Both the position numbers and the translations under genes were made by a program. This document shows positions 9,905 through 20,204 of a DNA stretch of 48,090 nt, in pieces (the first letter of the stretch is position 1; each line of letters begins with the position of its first letter). The DNA comes from Gracilaria domingensis (Eukaryota > Rhodophyta > Florideophyceae > Gracilariales > Gracilariaceae): the NCBI GenBank assembly GCA_022539475.1, contig VCMS01000368.1, positions 1-48,090 on the forward strand, written 5' to 3'. Below the pieces are notes generated by a model. The model was not told the origin of the DNA. It saw only the letters and a list, made by a program, of their open reading frames with translations, and did no database searches.

Positions 9905-10926
9905 AGAACGACTCTCTTGCGTATGTCTATTTTGTGAAGAAGAACGTCGAGCTTCGAGACAGAGGTTTTTGTATTCTGGACGGCCTTGCATCGGATGGAG
10001 AGTTGGTGAAGCTGACAGAGAGTTTGAGCGAGCTCATTGACGGGGATGTTAGTGTGGAATTACTGGACTTCTTCCGAAGGGACTTCGAGAGGGCTCCAGA
10101 CCTTAGGATACCAGAGAACCGAATCACATGGATACCGATCATCAACGCAGATGGTGGGAGGTACATGACTACGAGAAGAGGCATAGTGGATGACATGGAG
10201 GCAGCCGTAGAAAGACATGTGCTTGTGAAGAAGAGAGCTTTACTGGATGCCCGACTGGGACAGATATGTGCTTTAATGGGTTTACAAGATAATAGGGTGG
10301 AAAACGAGAGGATGTATGCGCCGAAGACGGGGGGGAGGGTGTTATGCACTGCAGTTGGATGCAAGCGGCAGCAGTTACATACGGATTTCCCGACCTTGGC
10401 GAATGAAGATAAGCTGGAAGAAAAGAAGAACCCGGGGTACTTTATGATGGTGTCCGGAAGTGTGTCGTTTCCAATTTGGGTATGTGAAGGGTCTCATACA
10501 CACCACGTAGTTACTCCCAAGGCATTTGAAGGTTTGGCACCGGGGATGTTTGTGAGGAAGTTTTTCGTTCCGCCTAAGTCTATATGTATTGGAAGAGGTG
10601 ATGTGTTCCATGCAGGCGCTTCAAATGAGGATGGAAGATTCCCCAAGATTCCCTTTTTTCGTTACCACATGTACATGGTACCTGAGAAATACAACCTCCC
10701 GGATGCGGTACACCTTAACCCACACTTTCGACCTCAGTTCAAGGAGGATGAAGACCTGGTTAGTATGAAGGAGAAGAGGAAGAATCCAGAACCGTCGAAT
10801 TTGGAGGAGGAGAATGATGAGGTGATAGTAGAGGAAGGGGAAGAACAGTATGAAGAAGATGACGAAGATGAGAATTATGAATTGGAGGAGATTGAAAACG
10901 ATCTTGAGGATGGCGAAGAGGACTGA
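9889..10926 (+). CDS. 2-oxoglutarate/Fe(II)-dependent dioxygenase-like protein (345 aa)
   Basis: The ATG at 9889 lies 13 nt before the stop of the ParB-like ORF, in the -1 frame, so translation by reinitiation is plausible. The double-stranded beta-helix signature is visible: H164-x-D166 in QQLHTDF, a distal H241 in GDVFHAGASN, and R258 in FFRYH as the likely 2-oxoglutarate carboxylate ligand. The C-terminal 60 residues are almost all Asp/Glu. Members of this superfamily include phytanoyl-CoA hydroxylases, AlkB and TET/JBP enzymes, some of which oxidise modified DNA bases. The close coupling to a ParB-fold protein in an element with a DNA methyltransferase makes nucleic acid or chromatin a reasonable but unproven substrate. 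I cannot assign the subfamily from sequence alone. Confidence 0.75.
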   Translation: MGDALKNDSLAYVYFVKKNVELRDRGFCILDGLASDGELVKLTESLSELIDGDVSVELLDFFRRDFERAPDLRIPENRITWIPIINADGGRYMTTRRGIVDDMEAAVERHVLVKKRALLDARLGQICALMGLQDNRVENERMYAPKTGGRVLCTAVGCKRQQLHTDFPTLANEDKLEEKKNPGYFMMVSGSVSFPIWVCEGSHTHHVVTPKAFEGLAPGMFVRKFFVPPKSICIGRGDVFHAGASNEDGRFPKIPFFRYHMYMVPEKYNLPDAVHLNPHFRPQFKEDEDLVSMKEKRKNPEPSNLEEENDEVIVEEGEEQYEEDDEDENYELEEIENDLEDGEED

Positions 10927-11203
10927 GTGAATATGTGATGAAACTTTGTAGTAATCTATGTGTCGAATATAGTTTCGAAGTAAATGATCTTGTGAATCGA
11001 GAGAAAGTTTAAGAATTGTGGAAGCGACGACTCTACCCAAGATTGAAGGGTAAGATAGGATACCATACCAAACACTTCAATCCTGGAGAGCGTCATGAAC
11101 AAGTGGGAACTATGTTTGTAGAGAAGAGATTCTGTTTAGTTGAAACATGTATCAGTTATGTACTTATGTTCGTATACTACTTGTCTCGCACTTGGTGAAT
11201 ACG

Positions 11204-12406
11204 TCAGCCAGAAGGCAGTAGATGTTGTGTCGGGGGTCTAGGGTGCTCACCAATGGCGCCCAAGTATCGCTTTGCGTTGATTCTTGGTGCGTGTTGGACG
11301 ACTCCGGAGCATACAAGTAGTACAATGAACAAGTTGTTTGTGAGGAGGGGCGGGATACCTCTGTACGAACCAAAGGATTCGGGGTCCAAAGACTCGGAGA
11401 GTGTGTGTGCGAAGAAAACTGGGACCACTCTGTTCAGAAAAAGTCTGATAGAAAGCAGGAAATCCTGAAGGAACAAAGCTTTCCGGAACGAGTTTAGAAT
11501 ACAACGGCAGTACGGATTTAGCCCTCTTCTCCGGTATACCACCCGATTGGAGAGCGGAACTATGTTGTTGAATGTATGTTTTGTAGAGAAATAGATCCCA
11601 AATGTGTTGATGAGAATGGTGAAGAAGCCGAAGAAGAAACCGCCGGGGAAGAAGGAAATACATGCAGTTTTGAGAGAATCCATGACATCGATTGGAGGAG
11701 GACGGAGCTGATAGGTGACAAAGATAGAGAGGTTGAGGACGATAAGCCCACCGATGCCCATGCCGAGGTATTTATTCCTCAGTGCCGAAACGGTGCTGGA
11801 TGTGTGCGACGGAGTCATTGGACCATATGCGAGTCTACCATACCTTGTGGCGTGAAGAGAGAATGCCAATTCAAACAGAATAATGTGAAACATAGTTTCG
11901 AGCATGCTGTACAGGATGGTGAATCCCAGTTGTGTTTGGCGGGAGGAGCGATCGTAGAGAAGAGCGTGTGTTGTGAGAGGCTTTATAATCCAATAGAGAG
12001 CTCCTATGGCTACTGAAACGAAGAGGGAGAATGCCAAGAGAGAGGATAGCGAGAGCATGTTCAGGGGATTATGTGAATAAGACCGAGCCTCTGACATGTA
12101 GTTGGGTAGCTCTGAAAGATTCCCAATTGTGTGGAAGAAGGGAGGATGTTCAAGGATTCGGTCATGAATTGAAACTTCGTGAAGTATGTCATAAACATCA
12201 CTGAGTTCATCCAGCAGTTCGGGGGATAAAATGGTCTGGACTCCTCGAACCGTGGCTTCCCCGGTGTCAACGTCGTACTTCAGTTGAAGGCAGTCGTCAA
12301 AGGTGATGTATGTCCTATGGGGAAATGCGTTGAGATGGATAGGTATGAGAGCAGTTTGGTTGCGAAGCTGTACATGCGATACCTTGTGGGTGTTTTGGAA
12401 GGCCAT
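11204..12406 (-). CDS. Predicted multi-pass membrane protein (400 aa), family unknown
   Basis: The ATG is at 12406 (MAFQNTHKVSH). About 115 soluble residues with an acidic LDELSDVYDIL segment precede hydrophobic spans at roughly 118-142, 160-184, 213-234, 249-273 and 354-370. The second carries aromatic and Met residues, and the fourth is Phe/Gly-rich (FFPGGFFFGFF). After residue about 280 the composition changes to Arg/Pro-rich, so a frameshift near the 3' end is possible. The gene converges on the dioxygenase (277 bp between stops) and is divergent from the next gene. I recognise no family. Membrane proteins are unusual cargo for a DNA transposon and could hint at extrachromosomal or virus-like ancestry, which is speculation. 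Confidence 0.6.
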   Translation of the reverse strand: MAFQNTHKVSHVQLRNQTALIPIHLNAFPHRTYITFDDCLQLKYDVDTGEATVRGVQTILSPELLDELSDVYDILHEVSIHDRILEHPPFFHTIGNLSELPNYMSEARSYSHNPLNMLSLSSLLAFSLFVSVAIGALYWIIKPLTTHALLYDRSSRQTQLGFTILYSMLETMFHIILFELAFSLHATRYGRLAYGPMTPSHTSSTVSALRNKYLGMGIGGLIVLNLSIFVTYQLRPPPIDVMDSLKTACISFFPGGFFFGFFTILINTFGIYFSTKHTFNNIVPLSNRVVYRRRGLNPYCRCILNSFRKALFLQDFLLSIRLFLNRVVPVFFAHTLSESLDPESFGSYRGIPPLLTNNLFIVLLVCSGVVQHAPRINAKRYLGAIGEHPRPPTQHLLPSG

Positions 12407-13046
12407 TGTGAGCTCTGCTGCCTGTGAGTAGGTAGGAAAGAGGAAAAGAAATGAAGAAAGAAGGGGCGAGGAGAAGATATATTTATTGAGAACGAAACGA
12501 GCAGATATTACCTATAAAGAGGTGTATCGAAGGAGCTATATCTATGTTTTGTTTCCTTTAAGGCTTGTAAATTTGAAGTGAAGAAGGTGTTCATAAACGA
12601 GTGGCGAACTTAGCTTCTGTGATGGAAAAGCTATGAAGAGACGGAGTACATGAAGAGTAAAATGTAGGGCGATGAAGAGGACGGAAGAATCATGATATGA
12701 TGGTAGTGGTAGGATTTCATTTCATATACTACTGGCATGAACCATGTATGAAAAGGGACGCCCTTCTCGCAACGGTTGGGAGAACATGGAGAATGAGAAG
12801 CATAGAGAGTGTTCAAAAGTGAAGAATTGTGCTAGTAAATATGAAAATAATTGCGATGCAGAGGTTGGACGGATATGAGCGGGTGCGGCGGTACTACAAT
12901 GTCATGGGACGAAAGCGTCTACCCTTGGTACACCGTGATCGGTTTGCGAAGGAACGATCAGCGAGTTCTGTTCTTTTCTGCTTCCCTGATTTCTCTTCTT
13001 TCGATATCCCTTTTGCTCTTCTACCAGATCTTCTACCAACGCGACC
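12407..13046. promoter_or_regulatory. Divergent promoter region between membrane protein and small charged protein
   Basis: This is a 640-bp gap between two divergent starts. It is moderately AT-rich with no supported ORF. TATTTAT/ATATAT strings near 12,478-12,483 and 12,535-12,545 could serve the (-) gene. I could not define a core promoter for the (+) gene. Confidence 0.35.
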
Positions 13047-13849
13047 ATGAGCGATGACGATTCGCGTTCGAACATTAGGTGGCCGTGGGAGTCGGACGAA
13101 GGGGTACGGTCGCACAAGAAGTTAAAGAGTGTAAGGAAGAAAAGGACGAGCTGGACTGGTGGGCCACTGCAGTGCTGGGGTGTGCCGGAGCGATGGGAAC
13201 GCGCATGGGAGAGGACGTGGGTCGACTGACGAAGAAGGTGACAGGGTTCGTGGTAAGGGAACTGAGGGGGATGAAAGAGGAGCAGAAGAAGATGATGAAA
13301 CGCATTGAGAATCTGGAGGGGAGCTCGAAGGAGGTGAATGGGAGAAAGAAGGGCGGGGCAGGGGGTGTGGAGGGAACGCCGGTAACTCCGGCGCCGAAGA
13401 CGAAGATCGTGAACGGCGTTGGGGTAGGAGTGTGCATCGGAAGCGAGGACGAGGATGCGAGAGACTTTGTACCGGCGACGGATAATTTTGGGTCGGATGA
13501 GGTGATGGAGGGAGAATTGGTGAGGAAGAGAGGTCTGAAGAGGAAGGTTGGCGAGAAGAGGCCGATCCAACCGAGGAGTGTGGGGGTAGAAGAGGATGAA
13601 ATTCAGCCGAAGGTGGAGAACAAGAAAGGAAAAGGGGATAGTAAGAAGAGGACACGGGTTGGGTTCAGGACGGTTCCGAAGCCGGTGTGGAAAGGGAGCA
13701 GTGTTGTTGGATACAAGGAGAAGTGGAGCTGGGAGGATGTTGTGGAGGATGAGGAGGAAACCGTTGAGAATGATGATGGGAAAGAATTTCGTACGCTATC
13801 ATTCGCGGATGTGGAGGTAGAGGAAGGAGATGAAGGTGCTTTACTTTGA
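13047..13849 (+). CDS. Small highly charged protein with coiled-coil segment (about 260 aa), one apparent frame break near the N-terminus
   Basis: An ATG at 13,047 (ACCATGA) gives MSDDDSRSNIRWPWESDEG in one frame. The long open frame that ends at 13,849 is offset by one base and begins reading sensibly at about 13,110 (QEVKECKEEKDELDWW). A single-base indel or a short intron near 13,105 would join them. Otherwise the first ATG in the main frame is 13,193. A heptad-like stretch (RELRGMKEEQKKMMKRIENL) is followed by Lys/Glu-rich linkers and an acidic C-terminus. No family is recognised. Charge pattern and coiled coil suggest an oligomeric nuclear or DNA-associated protein. Codon use is G-rich like the neighbouring cargo genes. 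Confidence 0.5.
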
Positions 13850-15919
13850 TTGAGGTGATACAGTAGTTGCCGGGTTGATGGAGGTAGAAAAGCGATGGGG
13901 GAATGGATGTGCGCAACTACCATTTCATGAATGTTGCACTAGCCAGAGTTAGTTTACATTCATTATTTGTGTTTATTTGCAATCGACAAGTATGCAAGTG
14001 CCGTTGGTAGCTTCCAGATCGAGCTACCACCTAATCCGTCTGAGTATACTAGGTACAAAAACTTTCATGTCATGGAGGTGAACTAGCAATTATGTCCGCT
14101 TTCACTCATTCTACAAATTCTGTAGTATTGCTTGAATAAATGAAAGTATGGTATCCAAAAAATTTTTTTTTTGGCTTGCACATAGCCGTACATTCAATTC
14201 TTTGCACATTTTTTAACGATTCAATCCACAAAATAGCATTCTAGCCTCTTTACATAGCGTTCCGGAAACACAGACGTACTATTCGCGCATTGCTCGTAGA
14301 TGTAGCACTTGCAAGTTGCGCCAGCCTTTGTAACTGGGTAGCGAATCCCAAACCAACTCTAAAGACTCTACCAGCCAGCATCTTCTGCTGATGAACCCGA
14401 GCCCAAGATACTATCTCTCTCTCCGTCCGAGCCTTTGCCGCCGATATGATCCCAAAACGATTCGCATCGATTCATGGTAGTTATAGCTCCCTTCATTTGT
14501 AGATTAATCATAATTATCAGAATCATTATGCTGCAGTAGAAAATGGATGAGACTGTCTCGATAGGAAAAAGTCAATCGTGCAGGGCAGAAAGTAGCACGA
14601 GAGAAGAAAAATTGCCGATTGCGTGTAGAGACCGTCAATTCATCTCTGCAGAACCGTCTGATAAGATAAAGGCGCTTTCATCGCTCCAAATAACTTTTCA
14701 TTCTATTGATGTTTCAACTGAATTGCTAGTAATATGATTCTAGTCTTCTTGCTTCGGCATGAGATTCAAATTTATTTTCCGTTCTAAATATTTTGTTTAG
14801 GAATACGATATATCCAGTTCTATACAACAAACATCGTTTCCTCACCATTCTAGCTAGTACTGTACACCTTTTCTTCTACGGCCTCAGTTTTTTACACATT
14901 TCAACTCCTATAACATTTAAGTCCTTGTACAAAAATACTTTCTGCGCATTTGTAGTCCGAGTGGGGTGCCCGACCGTGGATTTTTATACATAAGGATCCT
15001 GTTGTTTCTTCGTATCAGAACAACTGCATCCAAAACATCTCTCCATACTTTTCGGTAGCTCACCTCTTTAACGTGTGCTGCTTTTCTGAAACGGACAGTA
15101 TATTCGTCCATGATTTCGCTTTTATTTTTCTTTATATAGGCTTTAAATATTTATGAATCTCGGCTGTACATGTAATTCCTTCTTATCCCAGGTACATGAA
15201 TAATAGTGCTAATATCTGACCGTTACGGTTTCATTTATTATTACTTTTAAATACACTTGAAAACTGGCATTTCCGGACGGCAACGTAAAATCTTTAAAAA
15301 AGACATCTTGCTTAAAACCTTTCTATAACGAGTCTAAAGTAATATTTTAGAAGCTTCAAAGAAACCCTAGTATAGTAATTAAGAAGAAAAGAGTATAGTT
15401 TAGTTCAAGTATTTTACATATCTATATTCACCAAAATTATCAATACGGTTTACATTTGTCGTAATTCAAAAAGAGGAACACATTCTACTCTATCTTCTTT
15501 TTAATGTGTTTCAAGTCAAATTGGTATTCCAAATGTCTTGCTGTAGTTCTTCTTTTTTAATTTCATATATTGTATAGAGGGATTTTGTTACATTTCTACA
15601 TTTCTTGTATAGAAATATGAAGGTGTTTGTAAGAAACTAAGTGATTCGACCATTAGTGATTATCTAAGTATATTGGTGACTTTAAATATATAACTAGTTT
15701 TACAACTCATTTCTCCGGTAAGTTTGAATTACACAAAGTAGCCTTCGCTATATAGCCATTTAGTCAAGATATAACGTATTGTAAATTAATTTTTTGCCTG
15801 AAGCTGACTAAATATTGTTTTAGGAAAGATGGTTATCTTCTAAAGATCTATTTAGATAATATCTCTTCGTTGATTAAGGTTTTACGTCTATATTTGGAAC
15901 CCTTTTCATTGTCGTGGCG
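13850..15919. other. AT-rich gene-free segment
   Basis: Base composition falls sharply after about 14.0 kb and stays low to 15.9 kb. No ORF longer than about 65 codons looks real. A short (-) reading at 14,917-15,111 (MDEYTVRFRKAAHVKEV...) has protein-like composition and could be an exon or transposase remnant, but nothing supports it. A small hairpin (GTAGCT/AGCTAC) lies at about 14,010-14,030. The change in composition marks a boundary between the cargo region and different DNA. Confidence 0.5.
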
Positions 15920-17030
15920 AGATGCATCGTGTTTAGACCGGGGACCGGACCGCGGTCAGCGGAGTTAATAGCCGATGTTGTGCGAAACCCAGCGATGGGG
16001 AAAGACACGCAAAGGCGGTTCAGACCCTCTCTCAAGAGGCGAGCACAGCAGTAGAGCGCTCCCACAGGTACAACACGGCAATGCCGGGTGTAAGACAGGG
16101 GTCGACCCTTCCCAATTAATGGAGGGAGCGAAGCGGCGAAGAAGAAGCGTCCAGCGGTAGAGAACACACGACACAAGTCGGCAGTAGCGTCACGTGCGTA
16201 GCACGCGGTACCCACGAGTGTGGCGATGACACGCGAGAGCGGTAATAGCCCACGCGAGTGTGTCGAGCCACGAACGGTATGCACCGGTACACCAAGTAGT
16301 GCTACCTGTATAAGAGGGACAGAAATAAAGAAAACACACACAAAGTAAACACGCGAAAGCGGTAATGGTGTTGATGATGTCGCGAGGCGGATAACGTATC
16401 CGACACACGGTGGCGACTCTCCGCAAGGAGGCTATCACACACCGAGGGTGGTAAGTTAGAGCCGAACACTCGGTTGGGTTCGTTTACTTCCCCAGCAATG
16501 GGTGCGGCTCAACCTACTAAGTACTGCAGTAGGTTGGCCCACTGTCATTGTGGTACAGCAGATATGCTACAAATACCTACTTCAAATACCCTAATGAATG
16601 GGTGCAAACCTCCCACACGTGTGTGACTCACCGGCTAGGCCGTGCACCTCATAACACTAATTCTAATATTAAGTATACCCGAGAATGGGCTGATCTCACC
16701 AGTTACTCATACTGTGTGCCACCACCTCCCGGCATCGCCGTGCATGTTATGAATCGCATCAGGGAAGGAGTCCCGCAATCGCGTTGCACTACAGCCGAGA
16801 TCATGGTCATGACCTCGGCTATAAACTCCGCTGACCGCGGTCTGAACCGCAGTCCATACACGGTGCATGCGGTACGCCACGTGTATATTGTCCGGCCGGC
16901 ATGCTCAGGCCTCCAACCTTGCCACGGCGCTTGCCACGTGTAGAAACAAACCTTCAATTTTGTAGGATCTGCTACACGTGTCATGCATTGGGCATGGACC
17001 GCGGTCTGAACACGGAGCATTGTGCGATAA
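15920..17030. repeat. Degenerate member of the palindrome-ended repeat family
   Basis: The GC-rich block sits abruptly in AT-rich DNA. Its left end (about 15,921-15,975) has GTGTTTAGACC and GACCGCGGTCAGCGGAG. The right end (about 16,985-17,024) has the reverse complement GACCGCGGTCTGAACACGG. An internal partial palindrome at about 16,795-16,850 carries GCCGAGATCATGG and GCTGACCGCGGTC, the same core as at 45.5 and 46.6 kb. Interior sequence is unrelated to the other copies and contains no convincing gene. It is an older, diverged relative. Confidence 0.6.
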
Positions 17031-17871
17031 GGCCACAGTAGCTGTGAGTTAAAAAGAAGTACATGCGGTAGGAAATGAGGCTCAGTAAATCTTCGCAGGG
17101 CACATGAATCAATTTATATCTTAATGTAGACATTCTTACACAAGAAAATTGAAAATGTAGTGGTAGATTTAAGGCCTACTTATCATTATGTAATTTTAAA
17201 ACTTCTGCTTTTTAACAGTAGCGGTTATTCGTGAGTACTGCGAGACCTGCTCGAGAAAAAGAATAAAAATGGAGTCCAACAAAAACTTTTGGCTACCATG
17301 ATTTTAAAATTGAAACTAACACAAAGGCTTCTTTTAAAAACGTTTGAAAAGGATATAATTTGGACAAAAGCAGGCTTCTGTTACTAAAAGTTTAGGTGAG
17401 AGTTAATTTCAAGTTTGATTGTAAGCTGTTTTAAAAACATCTTTTTCCAAATTTGTTGTCACAGATTAAGATATATAATTAGCACTTATAGAAACCAAAG
17501 GATGTAAAGAACGTTTATTACGACTGAGATTTGCATAGAACGGTGCTATTACTTATTCTCTTTCCTTTCTAAGTATTGTTTGATTGAAGTTCTAAGCATA
17601 GTAAAAAAGATGGGTATACCTATTTTTTTAATTCTAATAGTTTTCGTGAACTGAAGATATTAGTAGAAGTTCGCGTTGAATCTGATACTACTTAAACTTG
17701 GCTGATCTAAAGGCAATATTATAAGTATATGAAAGGTATTATTATTTAGAATAATTCTAAAACCTTACAATTGGGAAACCAAGGAATGTTTTAGTTCTAA
17801 AGATTGCAGTAGTGGTGCTAGCTTGAAAGAATGATTTAGAGCGTTTTCGTTTTGCTTTCATTTACTAAATA
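17031..17871. other. AT-rich gene-free segment
   Basis: This is 840 bp of low-GC DNA with no ORF, no repeat match and no motif that I can support. Confidence 0.5.
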
Positions 17872-18591
17872 CAACCGGTTCTAGACATTATGCTCAAGAA
17901 ATGAACGTTTTACATACACCCAGTCACCGCATTAGACGTGGCTCACTCTATTTGAGGTAACAAAAACTTAGTGAGGTCCACAATAAATGATGTGGGCCAC
18001 AATAAATTCGTTACCACACTATAAAGGGTACAAACTCATATACTGTGGGCCACATTATTTAATATAGACGCAAGTAATGTGGATTAGTTATGACATTATG
18101 TAACGATAAAAGTAAATATTTTGAATCATTTAACTGCTTTAATGGAGTATATTGAGTTTGGAGATGATATTTGAATAAGATTGGAAAGTTTATTAACTTT
18201 GTATTGCTACAGTCTAAAAATATGTCGTTTTCGAAGCATTGGTTGCTTTTTCAAGGTCATATGGATCTATACAAAAATGTAAATCATTGATAAACCACAA
18301 TCAAGAACGTTTACAGACACCGTATAATATAGTTGAAATTGTTAAAAGTTGAAAACTAATTCGTTTCAATCGCAGAGAGCGCCACTTTAGAGTGTTTCAA
18401 TGTGTTACCCACATTACTTTCGACACCGTCTAAAAAGGTTGGTCGCATAAATACCGTAGGTCACACTAAGTATTTTAGCACACTAATAAGTCACCCACGT
18501 CTATTGCGGTCACTGGGTGTACTGATAAGTACATACTATGTATCAGTATATAAAACGTTCACTTCTTGAGCATAATCTCTAGAACCGGTTG
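17872..18591. mobile_element. 720-bp terminal-inverted-repeat element (MITE-like)
   Basis: The outer ends start CAACCGGTTCTAGA and end with the reverse complement. The inverted arms extend about 90 bp, including ATTATGCTCAAGAA and ACACCCAGT-ACCGCA-TAGACGTGG. Both ends are flanked by TA, consistent with a TA target duplication as in Tc1/mariner-type elements. The interior (about 540 bp) is AT-rich and codes for nothing. The right arm has an extra 30 bp containing a short ATACTATGTATC hairpin. It is non-autonomous, and its family is not identified. Confidence 0.75.
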
Positions 18592-18661
18592 TAGTTAGAA
18601 TGAGCAGCATACTAGAGATTGATGCGGGGTCTATGATGCTGAAAATTATTAAGACGCTTGG

Positions 18662-19350
18662 AAATATCATTTTCCGGGTTCAAAATGGGTGGCGAAGAGA
18701 GCAAACCTCAAGACTTGCTTGTTAGGAACGTTCTAAGTCTACAGATCTTACGAGAGTTTCTGGGTTGCGATGTACACCAAAAGTATTTGAGAAACGCCGG
18801 GGACAAGTACCAAGTGGATGGAACAATAGGGCAGTTGGGCGCGTCTGAACGCAGTTGTTCGAGCTACAGAATTTGAAGGAGGGCGGGGAAGGGGGGGGTA
18901 AAAGGAAGGGTTTGCTCTCCAACCAGTTCAGGAAGTATGTTCCACACGCACTAAAAGGTATATTGATAGTTGTACGAATGAAAATGGAGCAGAAGTATGA
19001 AACGGAGGAACGACCCAGTGGTTCAAGACCCGCCCCATAGAACTGATGAATGTTTTGGAACTGTGGCATACTAGATACCGTCTAAGAAGAAACTATATCC
19101 AGGTTTTCGAGAAGATGTATTCAAAGAAGAGATTACGGAACATCTTGGAGTTGTCTAGGAGTGCTATACTGGGTATTGCGACCCACGGGATCGCGTATAC
19201 TCCCGTATAAAAGCAATCGACGAAATCCGAGATACGAATGTGATCGATTGCAATCTGAATGTCGAGGAACACAGTAGGGAACGAAATGGGGTAGGTGTGG
19301 ACGATGATCATGACATGGGAGACGAGGAGGATAGTATACAAAGTACATGA
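18662..19350 (+). pseudogene. 3' fragment of cargo gene C in the inverted third copy
   Basis: Homology to gene C copy B begins abruptly at about 18,662 (ATATCATTTTCCGGGTTCAA) and gives ISFSGFKMGGEESKPQDLL, against ISFSGFKMCGEENKPQDLL. It continues in other frames through a G8 run at about 18,890 to an acidic tail (HDMGDEEDSIQST) near 19,340. The 5' two thirds of the gene are absent. It lies tail-to-tail with the deleted transposase, exactly as in copy B but inverted. The left break is near the TIR element. Confidence 0.8.
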
Positions 19351-19360
19351 ACGGTTTATG

Positions 19361-20204
19361 CTAAGAATGTTCCGTAGTAAGAGTATGATGAACGTTCGCT
19401 CGAGGGTTGTGAAAGAATTTGTAATGTAGAAACGATGGAAATGCCAGTGAGGGGAAGGGAAAAATGGTCGAGCAGGGTAGTTTTGCGAATGACGTGTATG
19501 GAGCCTTTGATTGAGGAGAATGGGATATATGTAGTTTGAGACACTCCGAAGTGGAGGTGATGGAGGTCTGGAAAAGAGAAGAGGGAAAGTTTGACTGCCT
19601 GAGAATGTTGATAAGCTCGTCTGCGGAGCGCTTCCCGAGTTTCGAGGCGATGGAGGAAATGTATGTGACGAGATTGTGAATATTGTCACTTGGAGTCGGT
19701 GGAGAAATGGCAGGACCTGAACCTGCTGAGAGGGACTGAGAATTGAGTGGCGGTTGTGGTGTAGCAAGATGTGCTACGTCAGAAGAACGTATGGAGAGAG
19801 CGAGGTGCTGTTGTTCATACGGTTCGTCAGTGGCGAGTGTTACATTATCGGAGGTGCAGTTGGAGGGAGAAGAGAGAGTGGGTTTAGTACTGCTGAGTGG
19901 GCGAAGTTTCGTTCGTGGGGGGAAGAGAGAACCGCGGGGGCCTGTAGGGGTGAAGAAAGGATTTGGGTCGTGCTGTTGGCTGCAACGTTTCTGATGTCGC
20001 GCGAGAGAGGCGATGGAGTTTATGTGAAAGGCCCAGGGAGGGAAGCAACAGTGTCCATGATGCTGTGGGGTGGAGGGGGGGGGGGGGAATCTGGACGTTG
20101 GAGCTGAGGAGCGGAGGTCAAAGGTGCAGTGGCGCAACTTGTAGGAAATTGTTGTGTGGGCGCACCGTGTGGGGGAGAATATAGCGAGAGTCAATCGCCG
20201 CCAT
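19361..20204 (-). pseudogene. Internally deleted KDZ/Plavaka transposase, third copy
   Basis: The N-terminal part matches the copy at 35,596: C2H2-like CCFPPWAFHINSIASLARHQKRC, then NVTLATDEPYE, VTYISSIASKLGKRSADEL and INILRQSNFP. After SECLKLH it jumps directly to the C-terminal block (IPFSSIKGS), with the junction at about 19,525-19,535. Relative to the fuller copy, about 2.5 kb including all catalytic residues is missing (equivalent to about 36,295-38,812). A gene-like ATG lies at 20,204, though one base is missing just after it. This is a classic non-autonomous internal-deletion derivative. Confidence 0.85.

Larger units (their letters stand above)
1..13850. mobile_element. Copy A of the multi-gene KDZ-associated element (left part cut by window edge)
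   Basis: The gene order from the left edge to about 13.85 kb is C(-), methyltransferase-SET(-), gene U(-), palindrome-ended inverted repeat, ParB-like(+), dioxygenase(+), membrane protein(-), small charged protein(+). The first five blocks recur in the same order and orientation at 39.0-48.1 kb, which is why they are read as one unit. The three (-) genes are decayed, whereas the ParB, dioxygenase and membrane ORFs are uninterrupted. The right boundary is only inferred from the start of AT-rich, gene-free DNA; I found no terminal repeat there. Confidence 0.6.

Noticed and set aside
11576..12016. 146-codon (+) ORF
   Set aside because: It lies opposite the membrane protein gene. The (-) frame has clear hydrophobic spans and a better start.
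14917..15111. Possible small gene or exon on the minus strand
   Set aside because: Composition is plausible, but there is no homologue in the window and no splice or start context strong enough to call it.
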